Below are positions 31,488 through 40,996 of a stretch of 41,996 bases of DNA, piece after piece. Each line of letters opens with the position of its first letter. Positions within the stretch are counted from its first letter, which is position 1. The notes beneath the pieces are model-generated. The model ran no database searches and was not told the DNA's origin. It saw nothing but the letters and a program-made list of their open reading frames with translations. This stretch comes from an uncultured Bacilli bacterium (GTDB taxonomy: Bacteria > Bacillota_I > Bacilli_A > RF39 > UBA660): NCBI GenBank assembly GCA_944358505.1, contig CALVRG010000024.1, positions 1 through 41,996 on the forward strand, given 5' to 3'. A program made the translations under genes and the position numbers.

Positions 31488-33569
31488 CTATGGATATAAA
31501 GCAAAGTAAGCATCACTTGCTCTTTTGCTGATTCTTCTTGTAACTAGAGTTGAATAACTATTATTAGGATTTTCCCATGATGAATCTGGGCTTGTTACAG
31601 TAATAGACATTTTAGGATTAGTAGTAGGTGCATAACCAATAAATGCAGTTGAAACAGTTGGAGTATTATAAATACCATCTCCATCTGGATCGGCAAAACT
31701 TTGTGATGTTCCTGTTTTTCCTGATGGGTCATGAGAGGCATCTATATAGCCTTTTCCTAATCCATAGCTTTTAGTCATAACTGCATGAAAGCCTTCTTTT
31801 ACTCTATTTAAATACTCTTCTTTTGTGTTTACTTTATTTAAGGTATTTGTTTCAAAAGAATAAATAACATCACCTAAAGTTTCATCATCAGTTGATTTAT
31901 GGACTTCTTTTAAAAGATGTGGTTGCAATCTACTACCACCATTTGCAATAGTAGAAACGTATTGCGATAATTGAATTGGTGTATAGGTATCATACTGCCC
32001 CATAACAAAGTCAAGTAATAACCCAGGAGCTTTATTGCTACTTGTATATCCTAATGACTCTACTGGTAAATCAATCTCTGTTTTTACACCTAGGCCAAAT
32101 TCTTTAAAGGTATTTCTATATATATCAAATGCTTCTTCATTAATTACTAATGGTTTATTATATTGATATGTTGCCCCTGCTACTTTGATTGCCGTTTTAA
32201 ACTGATAAACGTTACTAGATAAAGCAAGTGCATCTATATCGTTAATTCTTCCTAATGTTTTCCATGAACATTTCTTTTGTGTTCCAGCTATTTTTATACA
32301 TTCGTCTACTTGATATTCTCCCGGCGTTATAGCTCCTGTATTATATCCTACTAGCATGCTGGCACCTTTTACGACCGAACCTGAAGTCATTGGTGAAGTT
32401 GTAATACCAGCAGTACAATCAATTGTTTTATATCCTCCATTACCATCACTTACTGCCTGTCTTCCTGCCATAGCAAGTATTTCTCCTGTATTAGGATCTG
32501 TTATAATAGCATAACTTCTATTATAATAATCAGTATTAGGTTGGCCTTTAGTCGATAATATCTCTTCATTTAAAATATTTTCTAGTTGTTGTTGTAATTC
32601 TATATCAATTGTTAATACTATATCATTACCTCTTTTTCCTTCACTAATTAATTCTAATTCATGAGAATTTATTGTTTGATAAATTGCTTTGGTACCTTTT
32701 AAATATTCTTCGTATTGCTTTTCTAAATAACTGGTGCCAACTATATCATTCAAAGAATAACCTATAGCTAAATATGTTTCTTTTTCTTCAACTGGAACTG
32801 TACCTATATTACCTAAAATTGTTCTGAAAGTATCTCCATAATTATAAACTCTCTCCCAATCAAGTTTAGTATTAAAGCCTTCTAAATCTTCATTATTTTC
32901 TGCAATATAAGCATATTCTTCATCAGTTACATCTACGTTTTTAATAATTTTATCATCATAGGAATAGCCCTTATTCATCAAATAATATAAGTAACTAGCT
33001 TTATTATCTTCGTCTTTAAAAGCGTTAAGTTCTTCCTCAGTTACTCTTTCTATTTTAAGTTCATATATATCATTACTATCAAGTTTTCTTTGTTCGTATT
33101 TTTCCCATTCACTTTCTTTAATTCTATCATCCAAAATGTCATTATTTTTCGCAACAAAAAATTCTCTTTTATTTCTTTCTGTTACTTTATCATATGAAAG
33201 ATTAAGGTGTTCTACAACCTTATAGGCAAGTTCTATTTCTTCTTCTGTTGTCCTATTTTTATCTTTTTTATAATAAATTGTTTTGACTGCCTTATTATCT
33301 ACTATTACTTTTCCGTTGCGATCTAATATTCTTCCTCTTGGAGAACTAGGTCCCTCAACTATTTGAGTAGCAAGTGTTGTAAGTTCCTCCTCATATTTAG
33401 ATTGTTCTCTTAACATAACTTGATATAATCTAAAGATAATTATTAGAAATAAAACAATTAAAATAGCACCTAAAAAAATAAATCTTTTTTTATAGGTTGA
33501 TCCAGTAACAGTATATTTTCTACTTGGACTATTAACATTTTTGGTATTAACTTTTTGCTTTATTTTCAT
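31488..33569 (-). CDS. Class B penicillin-binding protein (PBP2/MrdA-like transpeptidase)
   Basis: Peptidoglycan transpeptidase, 693 aa. A single N-terminal membrane anchor (FIFLGAILIVLFLIIIFRLY, ~29-48) is followed by the dimerisation region with SSPRGRILDRNGKVI near 75, an extended non-penicillin-binding domain, and the transpeptidase domain with SVVK (active Ser near 396), SSN near 448 and KTGTS near 616. No PASTA domains. Start at the ATG at 33569 with GAGGG upstream; an in-frame TTG two codons earlier is possible. It shows that the organism makes a cell wall. The deacetylase-like gene follows in the same transcript. Confidence 0.93.
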   Translation of the reverse strand: MKIKQKVNTKNVNSPSRKYTVTGSTYKKRFIFLGAILIVLFLIIIFRLYQVMLREQSKYEEELTTLATQIVEGPSSPRGRILDRNGKVIVDNKAVKTIYYKKDKNRTTEEEIELAYKVVEHLNLSYDKVTERNKREFFVAKNNDILDDRIKESEWEKYEQRKLDSNDIYELKIERVTEEELNAFKDEDNKASYLYYLMNKGYSYDDKIIKNVDVTDEEYAYIAENNEDLEGFNTKLDWERVYNYGDTFRTILGNIGTVPVEEKETYLAIGYSLNDIVGTSYLEKQYEEYLKGTKAIYQTINSHELELISEGKRGNDIVLTIDIELQQQLENILNEEILSTKGQPNTDYYNRSYAIITDPNTGEILAMAGRQAVSDGNGGYKTIDCTAGITTSPMTSGSVVKGASMLVGYNTGAITPGEYQVDECIKIAGTQKKCSWKTLGRINDIDALALSSNVYQFKTAIKVAGATYQYNKPLVINEEAFDIYRNTFKEFGLGVKTEIDLPVESLGYTSSNKAPGLLLDFVMGQYDTYTPIQLSQYVSTIANGGSRLQPHLLKEVHKSTDDETLGDVIYSFETNTLNKVNTKEEYLNRVKEGFHAVMTKSYGLGKGYIDASHDPSGKTGTSQSFADPDGDGIYNTPTVSTAFIGYAPTTNPKMSITVTSPDSSWENPNNSYSTLVTRRISKRASDAYFALYP

Positions 33570-33647
33570 AGACAAACCCTCTTTTCTTTAATAGTTTAAC
33601 ACATAAATTTAATTTTACTACATATTAATTAATTAAAGGTGATGATT

Positions 33648-33896
33648 TTGATAGAAAGAATAATAAAAAATAATATACAAATATTAAATTCTCATTTAGT
33701 AATGGGATATTTGGAAAGCAAAAATATTTATCCTACAGAAGACGAAGCAACTATAATCTGTAATTTTTTGAAAGAAAATTATATGATTCTTCTAAAAGAT
33801 AATAGTATTTTATTAAGTTTAAAGGGAAATATTCGTGATGAGATATATTATGAAGTATCAAAGCTTTTAATGAATTTAAAGAATACATATTTATAA
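33648..33896 (+). CDS. DUF2624/YqfT-like small protein (82 aa)
   Basis: Small helical soluble protein. It resembles Bacillus YqfT (DUF2624): a short helix-turn-helix-like region (EDEATIICNFLKENYMILL) and a C-terminal amphipathic helix (DEIYYEVSKLLMNLKNTYL). In Bacillus this gene lies next to nfo, as it nearly does here. Start choice: AAAGGTGAT is best spaced for a TTG at 33648; GTG 33639 and ATG 33642 are in frame but overlap the ribosome binding site. The function is unknown and the family call tentative. Confidence 0.55.
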   Translation: MIERIIKNNIQILNSHLVMGYLESKNIYPTEDEATIICNFLKENYMILLKDNSILLSLKGNIRDEIYYEVSKLLMNLKNTYL

Positions 33897-33908
33897 TTGG
33901 TAAATTTA

Positions 33909-33917
33909 TGATATAAT
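33909..33917 (+). promoter_or_regulatory. Extended -10 element of the prepilin gene
   Basis: TGATATAAT in the 41-nt gap before the prepilin, without a clear -35. The same 9-mer occurs before dinG, pilC and obg. Confidence 0.5.
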
Positions 33918-33937
33918 TCTATCATAGGAGTGATAGG

Positions 33938-34375
33938 ATGAATAATAAAGGATTTACTTTAATTGAGTTGTTAGCAACTATTACTATTATGTCTTTAATT
34001 CTTATTATGGTAATGCCTTCTATTACAGCATTAAAAAAGAATAGTGAAAATAAACAATATGAATATTATGCTGATAGTTTAATTGAAGCAGCTAAAGTAT
34101 ATGTAAACAAAGAAGGTGAAGATATTACCTTCCTTGGTATTAATAATTGGATAGGATGTGTTGATATTACTTATCAGGATTTAATAGATGCCGATTTAAT
34201 AAAGCCTTTTACAAATAGCAATATTGATTGTAGTGATGCTAAAATTAGATATACTAAAACAGAAAAATCAGGTAATTATAATTATAATCTAACTTGTCAT
34301 AATAAAAAAACTAATGAAATAGTTTATAGTTACAATGGCATTGGTAATAAAAGCTGCACTGTTACAAGTAATTAA
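33938..34375 (+). CDS. Type IV prepilin-like protein
   Basis: 145 aa. It starts MNNKGFTLIELLATITIMSL, a classic class III leader: a short basic N-terminus, Gly-Phe cleavage site, Glu at +5 and a ~20-residue hydrophobic helix. The secreted part has four Cys (IGCVD, IDCSD, LTCHN, KSCTV), likely two disulfides, and a Tyr/Asn-rich C-terminus. AGGAGTGATAGG precedes the ATG. It should be cut by the PilD homologue and assembled with the PilC homologue. It stands alone, apart from other pilus genes, so it could be a major pilin or a competence-type pseudopilin. Confidence 0.88.
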   Translation: MNNKGFTLIELLATITIMSLILIMVMPSITALKKNSENKQYEYYADSLIEAAKVYVNKEGEDITFLGINNWIGCVDITYQDLIDADLIKPFTNSNIDCSDAKIRYTKTEKSGNYNYNLTCHNKKTNEIVYSYNGIGNKSCTVTSN

Positions 34376-34386
34376 TAGTATAATAA

Positions 34387-35235
34387 TTATTTAATTTTGG
34401 ACTTAATTAATTCTATTTCTTCTTTATAAGGAGCATGTCCATCTATATAAGGTGTTTCTAATATTTTAGGAACATCTTTTAATTTATCATTATTTATAAT
34501 AGTAATTAATGTTTCAAGTCCTATAGTACCTTTCCCTATATTTTCATGTCTATCTTTATGAGAATTAATAACATTTTTACTATCATTAATATGGATACAT
34601 TTAATTTTATCTATACCAATCATTTTATCAAATTCAGTTAAGATTTCATTAAAATTAGTTAAATTGTATCCTGCATCATTTAAATGACATGTATCAATGC
34701 AAACTCCTATTCTATCTTTTTTATTCACCCCTACAATTATTTGTTTTATTTCTTCAAAGTTTTTTCCCACTTCGCTACCTTTACCTGCCATAGTTTCAAG
34801 TAAAATAGTAATATTTGTAGTATCTTTTTCTAAAATTCTATTTAAAGCTGTTATTATGTTTTTTATTCCAATTTTTGTACCTTGTCCTACATGTGAACCT
34901 GGATGTAAGACGAGATATTTCATGCCAAAAGCTTCTACTCTTTTTAATTCTTCACTTAAAAAGTTACAAGAAAATTCAAATTTTGAAAGTTCCCCATTGG
35001 CTAAATTAATGATATATGGAGCATGAACAATAACTTTATTTTTATCTATACCATTTTCTTCCATTAAAAGATGTGCCTCTTTTACTTTATCTAAATCAAT
35101 ATTACTTCTAATAGTATTTTGTGGCGCTCCTGTATAAAACATGAATGTATTTGCACCATAAGTTATAGCTTCTTTTACACTACCAATTAATCCTGTATCT
35201 TTTTTATATCCTACATGTGAACCAATTATTAACAT
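34387..35235 (-). CDS. nfo: Endonuclease IV (apurinic/apyrimidinic endonuclease)
   Basis: Cleaves the backbone 5' to abasic sites in base-excision repair. 282 aa, three-zinc TIM barrel. Metal-ligand motifs: FMFYTGAPQNT, VHAPYIINLAN, LVLHPGSHVGQG, LLETMAGKGSEVG, GVCIDTCHLNDAGYN, IHINDSKN with HKDRHENIGKGTIG. The ATG at 35235 is chosen because GAAGGTACAAAT precedes it and because MLIIGSHVGYK is the usual N-terminus. An upstream in-frame start would overlap tgt. Confidence 0.96.
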   Translation of the reverse strand: MLIIGSHVGYKKDTGLIGSVKEAITYGANTFMFYTGAPQNTIRSNIDLDKVKEAHLLMEENGIDKNKVIVHAPYIINLANGELSKFEFSCNFLSEELKRVEAFGMKYLVLHPGSHVGQGTKIGIKNIITALNRILEKDTTNITILLETMAGKGSEVGKNFEEIKQIIVGVNKKDRIGVCIDTCHLNDAGYNLTNFNEILTEFDKMIGIDKIKCIHINDSKNVINSHKDRHENIGKGTIGLETLITIINNDKLKDVPKILETPYIDGHAPYKEEIELIKSKIK

Positions 35236-35259
35236 ATTTGTACCTTCTTTCTTAAAAGA

Positions 35260-35288
35260 ATTATAAAATAGAAAAGAAAAAGACGCAA
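35260..35288 (-). promoter_or_regulatory. Promoter of nfo
   Basis: -35 TTGCGT (35288-35283), 17-nt spacer, -10 TATAAT (35265-35260), in the 73-nt gap after tgt. A small AAAGAC/GTCTTT hairpin next to it may terminate tgt. Confidence 0.6.
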
Positions 35289-35308
35289 GTAATTTGGTCT
35301 TTATAAAA

Positions 35309-36436
<1,128 letters not shown>

Positions 36437-36448
36437 TCATTTCTTTTA

Positions 36449-36853
36449 TTATTTAATATGTTTATTTTCATTTGCATAATTATTAATATCTACATATAAT
36501 ATCCGTTTTTTGGCATCTTTCATTTTTTTAGTTAACTCTTTTGACATTTCTTTCAATGTTTCATCCAATAGATACTTTCTATATTTATTTTTTACAAGTT
36601 GTCTAAATTTCTCTATTTCATTTAATGCTTCATGATAGGCTGTACCAGTATCATCTTCACTATTTAAATAGAAATTTACCATTTTTAATAATTTTAGATA
36701 CTTTTTATAAACTCTATTTGTAATAAAGACTTTTTGGATTTCTAAATCATATATAGAAATAATTTCTTTTTTAAGAGTAACATTTAGTTCTTTTCCTAAT
36801 GTTAAATCTCCACTATATTCATAACTTTTTTCTATCATAAAAAAATTAGTCAT
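36449..36853 (-). CDS. Hypothetical protein (134 aa) between trmD and tgt
   Basis: Not recognised. Mostly helical and strongly charged, with a Lys-rich middle and end ([29 protein letters not shown]), a hydrophobic start (TNFFMIEKS) and no membrane segment. The ATG at 36853 overlaps the trmD stop by 8 nt and uses AGGAGAAAA inside trmD, so it is translationally coupled to it. The position suggests an RNA-related or housekeeping role, but this is context only. Confidence 0.7.
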   Translation of the reverse strand: MTNFFMIEKSYEYSGDLTLGKELNVTLKKEIISIYDLEIQKVFITNRVYKKYLKLLKMVNFYLNSEDDTGTAYHEALNEIEKFRQLVKNKYRKYLLDETLKEMSKELTKKMKDAKKRILYVDINNYANENKHIK

Positions 36854-37526
36854 AATCTTTTTCTCCTTTTAATAAATCAGGTCTTAGTTTTTGTGTTAAT
36901 TCTATTTGTTTTTTTATTCTCCATTTATTTATTTCTCGGTGGTTGCCACTAACTAAAACATCTGGCACTTCTAAGCCTTCATAATTTCTTGGTTTAGTAT
37001 ATGTAGGATAGTCTAAAAGATTATTTGAAAATGATTCTTTCTGATAACTTTCTTCTTTTATAACACCATCTATAAGTCTTGTTATAGAATCAATCAATAC
37101 CATACTTGGTATTTCTCCTCCTGTCAAAACATAATCTCCTATAGATATTTCCATATCACAAATTGTTTTTATTCTCTCATCAAAGCCTTCATAGTGTCCA
37201 CAAATAAGAATTAAGTGTTTCTTTTTTGATAAATCTATGGCAAGTGTTTGATTATAAACTTTACCACTAGGTGTTAAAAGAATTACCTTACTATTTTCAT
37301 TTTTTAAGGTTTTAACTGCATCAAAAATAGGTTGACACATTAAAACCATTCCACATCCTCCACCATAAGGAGTATCATCTACTTTTTTATGAGGATCATT
37401 AGAGTAATCTCTAATATTATGAATATTAATCTCAACTATTTTTTTATCTATTGCTCTTTTAATAATAGATTCTTTAAATATGTCGTTAAACATATTAGGA
37501 AATAATGTTAATACATCTATTTTCAT
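36846..37526 (-). CDS. trmD: tRNA (guanine-N1-)-methyltransferase TrmD
   Basis: Methylates G37 of tRNAs with CNN/UNG-type anticodons and prevents +1 frameshifting. 226 aa, SPOUT trefoil-knot enzyme. Motifs: [51 protein letters not shown], and the C-terminal [21 protein letters not shown]. The ATG at 37526 follows AAGGTAG; an in-frame GTG three codons earlier is less likely. It is downstream of rimM, the usual pairing, but rpsP and rplS, its common partners, are not here. Confidence 0.97.
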   Translation of the reverse strand: MKIDVLTLFPNMFNDIFKESIIKRAIDKKIVEINIHNIRDYSNDPHKKVDDTPYGGGCGMVLMCQPIFDAVKTLKNENSKVILLTPSGKVYNQTLAIDLSKKKHLILICGHYEGFDERIKTICDMEISIGDYVLTGGEIPSMVLIDSITRLIDGVIKEESYQKESFSNNLLDYPTYTKPRNYEGLEVPDVLVSGNHREINKWRIKKQIELTQKLRPDLLKGEKDYD

Positions 37527-37541
37527 AACAAACACTACCTT

Positions 37542-38024
37542 CTATGGAAGTTTTATAAGCACTTCTTTATCTTTAGTATTTATATTTTTAATAAACTCTT
37601 TATGGTATGGTACTAAGACTTGTTTTTTATTTATCAACAGCCTAATTATTTTATAATTAACTCCTGTTTTTTCTATATCTAAAATTTTACCATCTAAGTT
37701 ATCTATTGTCTTTACTTTATAAGTAATTAATTCACTATCTAAAATATTATCACTATTTAAATTAATTTCATTTCTATCTTTATAAACTTTTTTGCCTTTA
37801 AAAAATAATACTTGATTAATGTTGTTAAAGCCATCAAAAGTAACCATGTCATAACTTTTATGTTGTCTATAACCAGTTATTAAATATTTTTTATTATCTA
37901 TTATAAGATTAGTACCTATTTTAAATATTTCGTTTTTTTGAATAGGTGTTAAATCACTTTTAATTCTAATTTCACCTTTTATACCATGCGTATTAATAAT
38001 TTGTCCTATAAATAGTTTAGTCAT
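37542..38024 (-). CDS. rimM: 16S rRNA processing protein RimM
   Basis: Assembly factor for the 30S head that binds ribosomal protein S19. 160 aa, two beta-barrel domains: N-terminal KLFIGQIINTHGIKGEIRI and a PRC-barrel region (LITYKVKTIDNLDGKILDI ... VLVPYHKEFIKNI). It overlaps the upstream SpoU methylase gene by 8 nt and has only a weak ribosome binding site, implying translational coupling. Followed by trmD. Confidence 0.93.
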   Translation of the reverse strand: MTKLFIGQIINTHGIKGEIRIKSDLTPIQKNEIFKIGTNLIIDNKKYLITGYRQHKSYDMVTFDGFNNINQVLFFKGKKVYKDRNEINLNSDNILDSELITYKVKTIDNLDGKILDIEKTGVNYKIIRLLINKKQVLVPYHKEFIKNINTKDKEVLIKLP

Positions 38025-38757
38025 TTAATTTATCCATTTCATATAAGAGTATACTAGTTGCAACTCCTACATTTAAACTTTCTACTACTTCATTCATTGG
38101 TATATAGATGAACTTATCACTTTTTTCTAAATACTTAGGATTAACTCCATTACCTTCATTACCTATAATCAGTGCAAATGTTTCTTTTTCTTTTTTTGAT
38201 AAGTTTTTAACTTCTTCTCCATATTTAACATTAGTTGCTAAAACAGGAATGTGTAATTTTTTTAAAATTGGTATTAATTTATCTATTGAGTACATTACTA
38301 TAGGAATGTGAAAAATCATTCCTTGAGTTGATCTAACAACTTTTGGAGAATATACATCTACAGTATTATCTCCTATTACAATAGTATCTATATCAAATGC
38401 TACTGCACTTCTAATTATTGTTCCCATATTACCAGGGTCTTGTACTTCATCAATAACAAGTATTCTATTTCCTATTGTTGTATCTATTTTCTTTTCACAT
38501 AATCCTATCATTTTTGGTGGAGAATTAAGAGTACTTACTTTTTTTAATATGTCTAATGTTACTTCTATTTGTTCAATATCTATTGGAAGGACTTCTCCTT
38601 CTAATAGTAATATTTCTTTTAATACTCCTTTTTTATATGCTTCTAAAACTAAATGTTCTCCTTCTACTAAAAACTCATTATATAAATCACGATACTTCTT
38701 CTTTTGTAATGATGAATAATATTTTACTTTTTCATTATCTAAACTAGTTATAACCAT
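38017..38757 (-). CDS. SpoU-family RNA 2'-O-methyltransferase
   Basis: 246 aa, TrmH/SpoU class. N-terminal substrate-binding domain (SLQKKKYRDLYNEFLVEGEHLV) and SPOUT knot with motif 1 DPGNMGTIIRSA, motif 2 LIIGNEGNGV and motif 3 VVESLNVGVATSILLYEM. It resembles YsgA/RlmB-like 23S rRNA methyltransferases, but the target nucleotide cannot be told from sequence. Start at 38757, 2 nt after the YgjP-like gene; overlaps rimM by 8 nt. Confidence 0.9.
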   Translation of the reverse strand: MVITSLDNEKVKYYSSLQKKKYRDLYNEFLVEGEHLVLEAYKKGVLKEILLLEGEVLPIDIEQIEVTLDILKKVSTLNSPPKMIGLCEKKIDTTIGNRILVIDEVQDPGNMGTIIRSAVAFDIDTIVIGDNTVDVYSPKVVRSTQGMIFHIPIVMYSIDKLIPILKKLHIPVLATNVKYGEEVKNLSKKEKETFALIIGNEGNGVNPKYLEKSDKFIYIPMNEVVESLNVGVATSILLYEMDKLND

Positions 38758-38759
38758 TA

Positions 38760-39410
38760 CTACTCCTCTTCTCCATATTTATTAGTTAAATTACGCCATT
38801 TTTTATAATCAGGACAATTTTCTTTAACAACATTCCAAAATTTCTTAGAGTGATTTGCTTCTACTAAATGAGAAAGTTCATGATATATTACATAATCAAG
38901 ACACCCTATATCTTTAGTAATTAATTCTGTATTTAAGGTAATAACATTTGTTTTTATGTTACATACTCCCCATCTTGTAGTCATTTTTCGAAGTCTTAAT
39001 GTTGGATGTGGTATTTCTCTTGAAAAATTACTATAACACATTTCTAAATGTTTGCTAAATAATCCTAAAGCTTGTTTCTTTTTCCATTTAGCCAAGTCAA
39101 AATCTCTTCTTATAAATACTTTATCCACTCCAAGTTTAATATCACAAAACTCTGTATATATAATATCATATTTTTTGCCTAAAAAGTAAAATTCATTATC
39201 ATATTTTACTTTTTCTTTTACTTTTCTAATCATTTTTCTAATGGAGTTATAATTATTTTCTATTACTTCCATTATCTTTTTATTAGAAGTTAGACTATTG
39301 CAAGTAACATATATAGTTAAATCTTCTTTAACTCTTATATAAATATTTTTAGTAGTTCTTTTCTTTACTATTTCTAATTTGTATGTCTCATTGTCTATAG
39401 TTAAAACCAT
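38760..39410 (-). CDS. YgjP/DUF45-type zinc metallopeptidase-like protein
   Basis: 216 aa, M48-related SprT-like fold. The C-terminal half carries the family block TTRWGVCNIKTNVITLNTEL and the zinc motif YVIYHELSHLVEANHSKKFW (HExxH plus a downstream His). The N-terminal half is beta-rich. YgjP homologues are annotated as metal-dependent hydrolases with unclear substrate. Start at 39410 behind AAAGGAGCATAAG. First gene of the run ygjP-like, spoU, rimM, trmD, ORF134, tgt. Confidence 0.9.
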   Translation of the reverse strand: MVLTIDNETYKLEIVKKRTTKNIYIRVKEDLTIYVTCNSLTSNKKIMEVIENNYNSIRKMIRKVKEKVKYDNEFYFLGKKYDIIYTEFCDIKLGVDKVFIRRDFDLAKWKKKQALGLFSKHLEMCYSNFSREIPHPTLRLRKMTTRWGVCNIKTNVITLNTELITKDIGCLDYVIYHELSHLVEANHSKKFWNVVKENCPDYKKWRNLTNKYGEEE

Positions 39411-39526
39411 AACTTATGCTCCTTTATTATTAAATAGAATATATACATGCAATAAAATTTAAATACTAAAAAATAAAGCAACACCTAGTTTTGAATTATT
39501 AGAAATTATTTTTAATATAACTAAAA

Positions 39527-40798
39527 TTATTTATGATACTCAAAGTAAAAATCTAATATTTTTACCATATCACCAGATTCAGCCCCCATTTTTTCTAATT
39601 CATCATCAATACCCATTTGTCTTAACTTTTTACTGAATCTAGCAATGCCTTCATCAGTAAATTTAGTCATTTTAAATAGTTTTTCTATCTTTTCACCTTT
39701 AACTACAAAGTCTTTGCCATCTTTTTCAATAGTAAATGGTTTTTCTTCTTTAAATTTGTATAATACATGTGACTCGAATGCATCATCATCATATAGATTT
39801 TCTTCTTCTAAAGAATCTAATAAATTACTTAAATAATCTATTACTTCAGTTAATCCGGAGTTTGTTTGAGCTGTAACTTCAAATATTTTTTTATCTGGGA
39901 CTTTCTTTTTAAATTCTTCTAAGTTATTTTTGGCATTTTTTAAATCCATTTTATTTGCTACTATAACCATTGGTTTATTAAGTAATCTTTTGTTGAACTC
40001 TTCTAATTCTTTATTTATTAAAATGTAATCTTCATAAGGATTTCTTCCTTCACTTCCTGCCATATCTATAACATGCAGAATAACTCTCGTTCGTTCAATG
40101 TGTCTTAAAAATCTATCTCCTAGTCCTTCTCCTTTACTTGCTCCTTCTATTAATCCTGGCAAATCTGCCATAACAAATGTTTTTCCATCTGTTGCACGTA
40201 CTACTCCAAGATTTGGTTTTAACGTTGTGAAGTGATACTCTGCTATTTTTGGCTTTGCCTTTGAAACTTTAGAAATAATTGTGCTTTTACCTACACTAGG
40301 TAACCCTACAAGTCCTACATCTGCAAGAAGTTTTAGTTCCACTTTAATGTTACGTATTTCACCAGGCTCACCATTTTCAGAAAAATTAGGTGCTGTATTA
40401 GTTTGTGTTTTGAAAGCTGTATTTCCACGTCCTCCACGTCCTCCTTTTGCTATTAAGGCTTCATCTTCTTTATTCTTTAAATCTGCAATAATAAACCCGG
40501 TATCTAAATCAGTTACAACAGTTCCTTGTGGTACTTTTATAACTAAAGGATCTCTTCCTTTACCATGCTGATTCTTTCCCTTCCCATTTTCGCCTTTATC
40601 ACCTTTGATTTCTTTTTGATATCTTAAATCTAAAAGAGTATGCAAACCTTCATCTACTTTAAAAATAATATCAGCACCATGGCCACCATTGCCACCATAA
40701 GGACCGCCATAGGCTATATATTTTTCACGACGAAAGGCAGTGCACCCATCACCACCACTTCCTGCAATTACTTTAAGAGTTACTTCATCTACAAACAT
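39527..40798 (-). CDS. obg: GTPase Obg (CgtA)
   Basis: Essential GTPase in 50S ribosome assembly and stress response, 423 aa. The N-terminal glycine-rich Obg fold (residues 1-158, e.g. VIAGSGGDGCTAFRREKY) is followed by the G domain with G1 GLPSVGKST near 164, G3 DLPGLIEGA and G4 ANKMDL, and a C-terminal OCT domain as in Firmicutes (KFTDEGIARFSKKLRQMGID). The ATG at 40798 follows GGAGGTG. Monocistronic, from the promoter at 40824-40832. Confidence 0.98.
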   Translation of the reverse strand: MFVDEVTLKVIAGSGGDGCTAFRREKYIAYGGPYGGNGGHGADIIFKVDEGLHTLLDLRYQKEIKGDKGENGKGKNQHGKGRDPLVIKVPQGTVVTDLDTGFIIADLKNKEDEALIAKGGRGGRGNTAFKTQTNTAPNFSENGEPGEIRNIKVELKLLADVGLVGLPSVGKSTIISKVSKAKPKIAEYHFTTLKPNLGVVRATDGKTFVMADLPGLIEGASKGEGLGDRFLRHIERTRVILHVIDMAGSEGRNPYEDYILINKELEEFNKRLLNKPMVIVANKMDLKNAKNNLEEFKKKVPDKKIFEVTAQTNSGLTEVIDYLSNLLDSLEEENLYDDDAFESHVLYKFKEEKPFTIEKDGKDFVVKGEKIEKLFKMTKFTDEGIARFSKKLRQMGIDDELEKMGAESGDMVKILDFYFEYHK

Positions 40799-40823
40799 AA
40801 AAACACCTCCAAAATATATAGGT

Positions 40824-40832
40824 ATTATATCA
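40824..40832 (-). promoter_or_regulatory. Extended -10 promoter element of obg
   Basis: TGATATAAT on the minus strand, about 25 nt before the obg start, without an obvious -35. Confidence 0.5.
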
Positions 40833-40937
40833 TGAATACGTTAAAAAAAGAAGAAATCTTTTTTATATGCATTTATTTATAAATCATATAATTGCAATTA
40901 TTTTAATGAGTTCTATTCATGAGATATATCTTTTACA

Positions 40938-40968
40938 ATATAAAACATGTAGGTTATTTTACCTACAT
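40938..40968 (-). terminator. Terminator of the right-edge surface-protein gene
   Basis: On the minus strand ATGTAGGT and ACCTACAT form a perfect 8-bp stem with a 6-nt loop, followed by GTTTTATA. The T-run is short. Confidence 0.65.
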
Positions 40969-40996
40969 TATTTAAAACTATTATTTATTATGAATA

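Noticed and set aside
40281-40571. Plus-strand 96-codon frame
   Set aside because: Antisense to the Gly-rich part of obg, giving an artificial Pro/Ser-rich peptide.
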